A program made the position numbers and the translations under genes. Shown here piece after piece: positions 61,851 to 64,000 of a DNA stretch of 64,000 bases (position 1 is the stretch's first letter; every line of letters begins with the position of its first letter). This stretch comes from MPNP01 sp965221445 (GTDB taxonomy: Bacteria > Pseudomonadota > Alphaproteobacteria > Rhodobacterales > Rhodobacteraceae), in the NCBI GenBank assembly GCA_965221445.1, contig CBDCSF010000013.1, positions 434,001-498,000 on the forward strand, written 5' to 3'. Under the pieces are notes generated by a model. It was given only the letters and a program-made list of their open reading frames with translations, had not been told where the DNA came from and searched no databases.

Positions 61851-64000
61851 ATGAACGTGATAACATCTCTACGAATTGCCCTTCGAGAATTGAATGGAGG
61901 AATTCGAAATTTCCGTATCCTGGTTATTTGTTTAGCCCTTGGTGTTGCTTCAGTAGCTGCTGTTGGTTTGGTTCAATCAGGTATCGAACAGAGCCTGGAG
62001 GAACAAGGTGCTAAAATTTTGGGAGGGGATATCGAACTGGAATTCACCTATCGGTATGCGAATCAAAAAGAAAAACAATGGATGGAGGAAAACGCTACAA
62101 GAATTTCTGAAATTGTTGAATTTCGTTCGATGGCGGTGGCAAATACGGAAGGGGTTAAGGAACGTGCCCTGACCCAGATCAAGGCTGTCGATGATATTTA
62201 TCCACTATACGGTGAATTAATCCTAGAGGAAAACATCACCATGGAGGATGCCTTCGTACCGGTTAATGATATTCCCGGTGCCGTCATGAGGAAAGCCCTT
62301 GTCGAGCGATTGGGATTGGCCATTGGTTCTGAATTCAGGCTAGGTTTTAACACTTTTATCTTGACTGGTGTGATCCAACAAGAACCCGATGAAACCGGAG
62401 GGGATTTTTCGCTTGGCCCAAGAACCATGGTTCTTCTTAAGGATCTGGAGAATTCAGGTTTGATAGATGAAGGGACCTTATTTTCATCAAGATATAGGAT
62501 GATTGTCCCCAAAAATGATGATATGGAAACCTTGAGGAGTGATGCAGAAACTGTCTTGGGAAACACTTTTTCGTGGAGGGATAAACGAAATGGAGCTCCC
62601 GGAATACAGGAAGTTGTCGGTCGGGTTGGCGCCTTCCTTACTTTGGTAGGCTTGGCAGGTCTAGTTGTGGGTGGGATAGGAATCTCACTTACGGTATCAA
62701 CCTATTTGGAAACCAAAACGAAGGTCATCGCCACCTTAAAAACACTGGGGGCTGATCAGATAACCATATTTTTTATTTATCTCTTCCAGGTCTTGATTTT
62801 GATTGTAATTGGTATCTCCTTCGGGTTGATAATTGGAGTTCTTATACCCTTCCTTTTGGAGTCAATTCTAACCGATTTATTGCCAGTACCATTTACCTTT
62901 GAGGTCCACTTGGTGGATATTCTTGAATCAGCCTTCTATGGTTTGTTAATTGGCTTGATCTTTTCTATCTGGTCTCTTGCCAAAACCTGTGATATCAAAC
63001 CGGGGGCACTGTATAGGGAGGCCAACATCAATCCCTGGAAAATTAGGATTATGCCGTATGGGTTGATACTCGTATTTTTAATCGGCGTTTTTATTGTTTC
63101 TGCCTCGCTATTGTCAGGTATACCCCGGCTTACCTTATATATCTCTGGTGGCATAGCCGGTACACTCTTTGTATTGGGATTAATCGCCCAAGCGTCAAGA
63201 TTCCTATCTTTCCAATTAGGTCATTCAAAATTTGTCAGGGGCAAAATTTCCTTGGGGTTAGCACTCAGGTCAATAGGTGAAACAGGCAATGGAGTCATAT
63301 CGCTTACTTTGGCCTTGGGACTCGGCTTGTCTGTTTTGGCTTCGATTGGGCAGATTTCCAATAATCTGCTTAGAAACATTACCGGAAACATACCTCAAGT
63401 CGCACCCACCTTTTTTGTAGTTGATATTCAGAATCAAAATTTAACTCAGTTTCAAGAGTTGGTTCTATCGCATCCAGGAGTTTCAAAAATTGAATCAGCA
63501 CCCATGCTGAGGGGAATTATTACTGAGGTAAATGGTATCCCTTCGCGTGAAATTGCCGGAGACCATTGGGTTCTGGAGGGTGACCGAGGTATAACCTATT
63601 CAAATACAATTCCTGATAATACGGTCATTACAGCAGGTACCTGGTGGGAAGAAGATTATGAAGGACCACCCTTGGTCAGTTTTGCCGAAGAAGAGGGAAT
63701 TGAACTTGGCCTAAATCTTGGAGACTACATAACCCTGAACATTCTAGGTCGTAATATTGAAGCACAAATTGTGAATTTTCGAAGTGTTGATTTTTCGAGT
63801 GTAGGATTGGGATTCATCCTATCAATGAATCCAAGTGCTTTAGCGGGGGCCCCCCACTCTCATATCGCTACCATTTATGCAGAAGATGAAACAGAGGAAG
63901 TACTGTTTGAAAGTATAACATCAACCTACCCCAGTATCACGGTTATTTCTGTATCAGAGGGTATAGCCAACGTTTCAAGAATTATTTCCGGACTAGGATC
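61851..64000 (+). CDS. ybbP: ABC exporter permease YbbP (3' end outside window)
   Basis: At least 716 residues of an FtsX-domain permease. The N-terminal helix LRIALRELNGGIRNFRILVICLAL is followed by a large periplasmic domain (residues about 45-260), then three membrane segments (VGAFLTLVGLAGLVVGGIGI, YLFQVLILIVIGISFGL, ALGLGLSVLASIGQ) and a second extracytoplasmic domain that runs to the edge. The duplicated FtsX core is the YbbP pattern, larger than LolC/E. YbbA-YbbP is proposed to handle lipids or hydrophobic metabolites, though its cargo is unsettled. Confidence 0.9.
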   Translation, partial: MNVITSLRIALRELNGGIRNFRILVICLALGVASVAAVGLVQSGIEQSLEEQGAKILGGDIELEFTYRYANQKEKQWMEENATRISEIVEFRSMAVANTEGVKERALTQIKAVDDIYPLYGELILEENITMEDAFVPVNDIPGAVMRKALVERLGLAIGSEFRLGFNTFILTGVIQQEPDETGGDFSLGPRTMVLLKDLENSGLIDEGTLFSSRYRMIVPKNDDMETLRSDAETVLGNTFSWRDKRNGAPGIQEVVGRVGAFLTLVGLAGLVVGGIGISLTVSTYLETKTKVIATLKTLGADQITIFFIYLFQVLILIVIGISFGLIIGVLIPFLLESILTDLLPVPFTFEVHLVDILESAFYGLLIGLIFSIWSLAKTCDIKPGALYREANINPWKIRIMPYGLILVFLIGVFIVSASLLSGIPRLTLYISGGIAGTLFVLGLIAQASRFLSFQLGHSKFVRGKISLGLALRSIGETGNGVISLTLALGLGLSVLASIGQISNNLLRNITGNIPQVAPTFFVVDIQNQNLTQFQELVLSHPGVSKIESAPMLRGIITEVNGIPSREIAGDHWVLEGDRGITYSNTIPDNTVITAGTWWEEDYEGPPLVSFAEEEGIELGLNLGDYITLNILGRNIEAQIVNFRSVDFSSVGLGFILSMNPSALAGAPHSHIATIYAEDETEEVLFESITSTYPSITVISVSEGIANVSRIISGLG

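Overview
The window looks like the chromosome of an AT-rich, Gram-negative alphaproteobacterium. The evidence is gcvT-gcvH-gcvP order, a discriminated GltX with a degenerate KMSKS loop, a glutamine-dependent NadE, an mreBCD-mrdA-rodA elongation operon, KdsA (Kdo, hence LPS), a tesA/ybbA/ybbP locus, c-type cytochromes and beta-ketoadipate genes. The lineage is inferred from gene content only; I cannot name a genus.

Layout. 1-2.2 kb: the end of a thiolase and pcaB, an aromatic-acid catabolism pair. 2.2-10.3 kb: an RTX calcium-binding protein, an IS1380-family element with a 5-bp target duplication, then a type I secretion ATPase, its HlyD-like adaptor and an RsbW-like anti-sigma kinase. 10.4-18.7 kb: tRNA-Ala, glycine cleavage genes, gltX, nadE and an unknown protein. 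18.7-22.4 kb: a gene-poor, hairpin-rich stretch, small coiled-coil proteins and a secreted protein made almost entirely of MORN repeats. 22.4-31 kb: leuA behind a leucine-rich leader peptide, then mreB-mreC-mreD-mrdA-rodA and a coupled hydroxypyruvate reductase gene. 31-37.5 kb: a Pif1-like helicase, nhaA, kdsA, a phosphohexomutase, tRNA-Gln and PPK2.

37.7-46.5 kb is a catabolic cluster: RidA-like protein, hydratase/fumarylacetoacetase-fold enzyme, NMT1-type ABC importer, CodA-like deaminase, FAD oxidase, two flavodoxin-fold oxidoreductases and a creatininase-family amidohydrolase. It reads as uptake, ring hydrolysis and oxidation of an unidentified nitrogen-containing ring.

46.6-58.2 kb is an accessory island bounded by two related IS5-family remnants in the same orientation. 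The left remnant is split by an intact IS1634-family element flanked by identical direct repeats of about 513 bp, an unusually long target duplication. Inside the island are a LysM-like fragment, an IS630 remnant and a second importer with an arylmalonate decarboxylase/maleate isomerase-family enzyme, a GntR/FCD regulator and a divergent SDR gene.

58.5-64 kb: small unknown genes (one frameshifted at an A tract), a diheme cytochrome c, cytochrome c', tesA, and ybbA-ybbP, the last running off the window.

The strongest items for follow-up are the 513-bp IS1634 duplication, the leuA leader-peptide attenuator, the uncharacterised N-heterocycle cluster, and the AMDase-like importer cluster. No CRISPR array, rRNA or prophage was seen.
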